Of a stretch of 64,000 nt of DNA, positions 63,867-64,000 are shown piece after piece. Source of the DNA: Kordiimonas sp. SCSIO 12603 (GTDB lineage Bacteria; Pseudomonadota; Alphaproteobacteria; Sphingomonadales; Kordiimonadaceae); the NCBI RefSeq assembly GCF_024398035.1, contig NZ_CP073748.1, positions 1,282,001 through 1,346,000 of the forward strand, read 5' to 3'. The number at the start of each line of letters is the position of its first letter. Position 1 is the first letter of the stretch. A model generated the notes under the pieces. The model worked only from the letters and a program-made list of their open reading frames with translations, was not told where the DNA came from and searched no databases. The position numbers and the translations under genes are program-made.

Positions 63867-64000
63867 GTTTCTGATCCCAATGCTATAGAATATGGCCGTC
63901 GAAAAAAAACTCCTGGTTTTAAAGGCGTTAGAGGCGCGATTTTTGGGCTGTGGTAAAGCAATATATCTATGAAAATACTAAAGAGAAATTTATGTCGTTC
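63867..64000. other. Right-edge sequence
   Basis: No gene can be supported. ATGs at 63969 and 63991 might open a + strand gene that continues beyond the window, but neither has a convincing ribosome-binding site. Confidence 0.3.

Overview
The window looks like ordinary chromosome of a free-living, probably marine alphaproteobacterium. The support is gene content and order: a cpa/tad pilus locus of the Caulobacter type, two PleC/DivJ-like kinase cores, pmbA next to a CysQ-type phosphatase, purD divergent from xseA, and many chemoreceptors. Kordiimonadales is a guess. I saw no rRNA, tRNA, insertion sequence, prophage or CRISPR array.

Layout. 1-13.7 kb is housekeeping and signalling: an adaptor-like N-terminus, a PAS kinase, purD, xseA, an M23-family exported protein, a TorF-like porin, a TPR sensor kinase, a CysQ-like phosphatase, pmbA, a double GNAT, and a LemA/DUF3137 pair. 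13.8-18.2 kb is a peroxide-defence block: catalase, oxyR, ahpC and ahpD. It ends in a candidate small RNA on the minus strand (about 18,086-18,194). An unpaired linker of this RNA is complementary over 10 bases to the ahpD Shine-Dalgarno region. 18.4-31.6 kb is a tad (Flp pilus) locus on the minus strand, split by a Rieske oxygenase gene that has its own operator-like dyad.

32-36.5 kb holds a lysophospholipase-like hydrolase, a TetR regulator, a HisN-like phosphatase, a DadA-like oxidoreductase and two small membrane proteins. 36.7-49.3 kb is rich in sensing and envelope genes: three membrane chemoreceptors (two with HBM sensor domains), two tandem solute-binding proteins without a transporter, an MscS channel, and an LpoB/COG3014/YcfL-like envelope cluster. 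49.4-53.3 kb holds a MarR regulator with shared operator motifs at its own promoter and at a SRPBCC/membrane-protein operon, followed by a YCII plus ECF42-like sigma factor pair. 53.8-55.4 kb encodes an Aer-like receptor split into a PAS protein and a soluble MCP. 55.5-57.6 kb is a divergent trans-3-hydroxy-L-proline dehydratase and pyrroline-2-carboxylate reductase pair. The window ends with a large unrecognised glycosyltransferase-like protein, a 48-residue small ORF, typA, and two polytopic membrane proteins.

Function predictions come from motifs and family knowledge read by eye; no database search was run. The most interesting signals are the candidate small RNA beside the OxyR regulon and the matching MarR operators.
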